A stretch of DNA of 10,282 nucleotides from Betaproteobacteria bacterium (GTDB lineage Bacteria > Pseudomonadota > Gammaproteobacteria > Burkholderiales > SG8-41), in contig JAJTHX010000125.1 in NCBI GenBank assembly GCA_021300125.1, positions 1 through 10,282 of the forward strand, given 5' to 3'. A program made the position numbers and the translations under genes. Below the pieces are notes generated by a model. That model ran no database searches. It saw nothing but the letters and a program-made list of their open reading frames with translations, and was not told where the DNA came from. Position 1 is the stretch's first letter, and every line of letters starts with the position of its first letter. Positions 8,417-10,282 of the stretch are shown one piece after another.

Positions 8417-9319
8417 TTACTTGATCAGGCCGGCGCTGCGGCCTGCGGTTTCGAGGCCCTTGTAGTTCTCGGCACGGGTCGGGATGTATTTGGTGGCGCG
8501 GTTCAGCGTCAGGATTTCCTTGCCTTCGGGATCGTTCATCGACAGTGCGAGCAGGGCCTTGGTGATGCGTTCACGCAGGGCGGCCGGCATGTCGGCGTGC
8601 ACCGACCAGTTGTAGTTGAAGAACGGCGGCGTGGTGAAGAACACGTTGACCTTGCTGGTGTCCACCTTCTTGTCTTCGACGAACCTGCGCCAGACGGTGA
8701 TGTCCAGTGCCGCCGCATCAACGCGGCCGCCGACCACCGAGGCGATCGTGGCGTCGTGCGCGCCGGAGTAGGCGATGCGCTTGAAGTCCTTTTCGGGATC
8801 GATCTTGGCTTCGAGCAGGAAGCTGCGCGGCATCAGATGGCCCGAAGTGCTCGACTGCGAGCCGAAGCTGACCTGCTTGCCGCGCAGGTCCTGCAGGGTC
8901 TTGATGCCGGAGTCGGTCTGGGCGATGAACACCGAGCGGAACTGGCTGTCTTCTTCGCGCTGCGCGATCGGGATCACCTTGCCGCCGGAGCGCAGCTGCG
9001 CCTGGACGTGGGTGAAGCCGCCGAACCAGACGAGATCCACCTGCCGGTTGACCAGCGCCTCGACCGCGGCCGGGTAGTCGTTGACCGGGGTGAACTCGAC
9101 TTTCATGCCGAGGGTGCGTTCAAGGTAGCGCGTGATCGGGCCGAACTTGCGGATCTGTTCGGTGGCGGCTTCCTCGGGGATGGTGGTGACCCTCAGCACC
9201 TGCTGTGCCTGTTGTGCCAGGACGGGTGCGGCGGTGAGTGCGGCGAGGCCCAGGGCCATCGCGAGGGTGCGCAGGGCGCGGGTGAGCAGGGTATGCGAAG
9301 ACGACGGTGCGGTGTTCAT
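8417..9319 (-). CDS. PhnD-like periplasmic binding protein of the ABC importer (phosphonate or selenate type)
   Basis: Solute receptor of the importer, 300 residues, exported to the periplasm. The Sec signal peptide has arginines at 14 and 17, a hydrophobic core at about 18-35, and a likely cleavage after PVLA at residue 35. The mature protein has the PhnD fold signature: VDLVWFGG at 94-101, the oxyanion-binding helix start GSQSSTSG at 153-160, YSGAHD at 184-189, and TTPPFFNYNW at 229-238. FGSQSSTSGHLMP, TTPPFFNYNW and the ending ATKYIPTRAENY...GRSAGLIK recall the PhnD relatives annotated as putative selenate receptors more than classical PhnD. This is from memory, not a search. The ATG has an excellent AAGGAA Shine-Dalgarno. 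It is the first gene of the four-gene operon, as is usual for receptors needed in excess. The substrate remains open (phosphonate, phosphite, selenate or other oxyanion). Confidence 0.88.
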   Translation of the reverse strand: MNTAPSSSHTLLTRALRTLAMALGLAALTAAPVLAQQAQQVLRVTTIPEEAATEQIRKFGPITRYLERTLGMKVEFTPVNDYPAAVEALVNRQVDLVWFGGFTHVQAQLRSGGKVIPIAQREEDSQFRSVFIAQTDSGIKTLQDLRGKQVSFGSQSSTSGHLMPRSFLLEAKIDPEKDFKRIAYSGAHDATIASVVGGRVDAAALDITVWRRFVEDKKVDTSKVNVFFTTPPFFNYNWSVHADMPAALRERITKALLALSMNDPEGKEILTLNRATKYIPTRAENYKGLETAGRSAGLIK

Positions 9320-9329
9320 GGCGTTCCTT

Positions 9330-9446
9330 TCAGCAATCAATGAATGGGTCGGTGGCGGGTTCGGAACAGCCGGCCTGGCTCGCATGGAGCTGGGCGCCGT
9401 AGCCGATCACCACCCGGCGGGTGCGGGAGGGGCTCAAGTCGATCAT
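9330..9446 (-). CDS. Possible 38-codon leader ORF upstream of the binding-protein gene
   Basis: An ATG-started frame of 38 codons reads MIDLSPSRTRRVV and ends in CSEPATDPFIDC. Its TGA stop abuts and shares no more than the first base with the AAAGGAA ribosome binding site of the binding-protein gene, 10 nt before that gene's ATG. It has no clear Shine-Dalgarno of its own, I do not recognise the peptide, and it could easily be chance in GC-rich DNA. A weak promoter match (TTGTTC, 17 bp, CATGAT; plus-strand 9442-9470) overlaps its start codon, and if used it would place the ATG upstream of the transcript. Only the position of the stop argues for a role. Confidence 0.2.
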   Translation of the reverse strand: MIDLSPSRTRRVVIGYGAQLHASQAGCSEPATDPFIDC

Positions 9447-9468
9447 GGTGTTTGACCCGGAAATGAAC

Positions 9469-9501
9469 AAATGCCCCGCGGCATCCGCCGGCGAGGCATT
9501 T
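9469..9501 (-). terminator. Probable intrinsic terminator of the Bug/TctC receptor gene
   Basis: AAATGCC (9469-9475) and GGCATTT (9495-9501) form a perfect 7-bp outer stem with further GC pairing possible inside. On the minus strand the stem is followed by TTTGTTCATTT, a moderately T-rich tail, and it lies 53 nt after the stop of the receptor gene. That placement and form fit a Rho-independent terminator, which insulates the downstream ABC importer operon from the receptor gene. The plus strand has only three T inside the stem and then ACAC, so the signal favours the minus direction. Confidence 0.55.
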
Positions 9502-9553
9502 ACACGCTACCGCAGCAGCCCGCGAATTGCAAAGGCCGCGGCGCAGATTCGGT

Positions 9554-10282
9554 TCAGTCGATGCGTGCGCCCGAGGCTACGACCACCTTCTGCCATTTGG
9601 CATTCTCGGCGGCAAGGAACTCGCTGAAGGCCGCCGGGCTGTTGCCGATGCCGTCGGCGCCGAGCGCGGCAAAGCGCTCGCGCACTTCGCCGGAAGCGAG
9701 GGCCTTCACCACTTCGGCATGCACGCGCTTGATGCGGTCCGGGCGCGCTTTCGGTGGCGCGAACAGGCCGAACCAGAGGTCGGCGTCGTAACCGGCGATG
9801 CCGGCTTCGATGATGGTGGGCACATCGGGCAGCACCGCGGCGCGTTTCCTGCCGGAGACACCGAGGGCGCGCACGCGGCCCTGCTTGATGAAAGGCAGGG
9901 CCACCGGCGGCACGTCAAACAGGATCTGGATGGTGCCGCTGATCATCTCGGGGTAAACGAGGGCCGTGCCCTTGTAGGGGACATGCACGATGTTGATGCC
10001 GGCAAGCAGCTTCAGCAGTTCGCCTGAGAGATGGAACTGGGTGCCGGTGCCCGAGGAGCCGTAGTTGAGCTTGCCCGGTTGCGCCTTCGCCAGGGCCACC
10101 AGTTCCTTGATCGACTGGGCCGGCACCTGTGCGGCGACCAGCAGCACGTTGGGCGAGGTCGCAACCTGGGTGATGTGGGTGAAATCGGTCAGCGGGTCAT
10201 AGGGTTTCTTCGAATACAGGTGCGGGCCGATGGCATGGGTGCTGGTGGTGCCCATCAGCAGCGTGTAGCCGTCGGGGGTCGC
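9554..10282 (-). CDS. Bug/TctC-family periplasmic solute receptor, 5' end cut by window edge
   Basis: The visible 242 residues are the C-terminal three quarters of a tripartite tricarboxylate transporter receptor (Bug/TctC family, usually about 320 residues with signal peptide). The fragment opens with PDGYTLLMGTTSTHAI, the classic early motif. It continues with YDPLTDFTHITQVATSPNVL, LNYGSSGTGTQFHLSGELLK (the ligand-cradling region), HVPYKGTALVYPEMISG, and the LPDVPTIIEAGI and FGLFAPPKARPD segments, all typical. These receptors bind carboxylates such as citrate, glutarate or aromatic acids, but specificity cannot be read from sequence. No TctA/TctB membrane partner is visible; many family members are orphans. 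It ends 234 nt before the ABC importer's first gene, with a terminator between them, so it is probably a separate unit. Confidence 0.93.
   Translation of the reverse strand, partial: ATPDGYTLLMGTTSTHAIGPHLYSKKPYDPLTDFTHITQVATSPNVLLVAAQVPAQSIKELVALAKAQPGKLNYGSSGTGTQFHLSGELLKLLAGINIVHVPYKGTALVYPEMISGTIQILFDVPPVALPFIKQGRVRALGVSGRKRAAVLPDVPTIIEAGIAGYDADLWFGLFAPPKARPDRIKRVHAEVVKALASGEVRERFAALGADGIGNSPAAFSEFLAAENAKWQKVVVASGARID

Noticed and set aside
9330..9332. UGA at the end of the leader ORF as a selenocysteine codon, given the possible selenate link
   Set aside because: Reading through gives an unremarkable frame into the receptor gene, and no SECIS-like stem stands out directly after it.
8099..9343. 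414-codon plus-strand open frame over the receptor and part of the ATPase gene
   Set aside because: It is the antisense shadow of two genes with intact motifs and a signal peptide; no recognisable domain.

Overview
The window is GC-rich and has the gene content and order of a betaproteobacterium (Rhodocyclales/Burkholderiales-like). The supporting signs are an argD-argF-argG cluster, a small DUF3579 protein found mainly in this class, rpsT back to back with murJ, and a Bug/TctC-type solute receptor. The genus cannot be fixed from the sequence alone. Coding density is high, all ten protein genes look intact apart from the two cut by the window edges, and I see no insertion sequence, CRISPR array, tRNA or rRNA.

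Left part (1-3361, minus strand): a tight arginine biosynthesis operon transcribed right to left, argD -> argF -> argG, with gaps of 35 and 14 nt. The last few codons of argG lie beyond the left edge. ArgD makes N-acetylornithine, ArgF turns ornithine into citrulline, and ArgG joins citrulline to aspartate. About 70 nt upstream of argD, on the same strand, is a good intrinsic terminator. It either ends transcription arriving from rpsT or lies in a regulated leader.

Middle (3380-5859): a 216-nt divergent spacer with the terminator and a 10-bp direct repeat, then a plus-strand DUF3579 gene (function unknown). This converges with rpsT (ribosomal protein S20, minus), which has a recognisable sigma70-type promoter. 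rpsT is divergent from murJ (lipid II flippase, plus).

Right part (5872-9319, minus strand): a complete four-gene ABC importer of the phosphonate type, in the order binding protein, ATPase, permease 1, permease 2. Its genes are 10 and 16 nt apart, then overlap by 4 nt. The binding protein reads closer to my memory of the PhnD relatives annotated as putative selenate receptors than to classical PhnD, and no phosphonate catabolic gene is visible, so the substrate is open. The operon is convergent with murJ, and the two stop codons sit in the two arms of one hairpin.

Right edge (9554-10282, minus strand): the C-terminal three quarters of a Bug/TctC-type periplasmic solute receptor, followed by a probable terminator that separates it from the ABC operon.

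Nothing here is clearly a new system. The points most worth a second look are the transporter's substrate, the argD leader with its terminator, and a 38-codon leader ORF ending in the ribosome binding site of the binding-protein gene.
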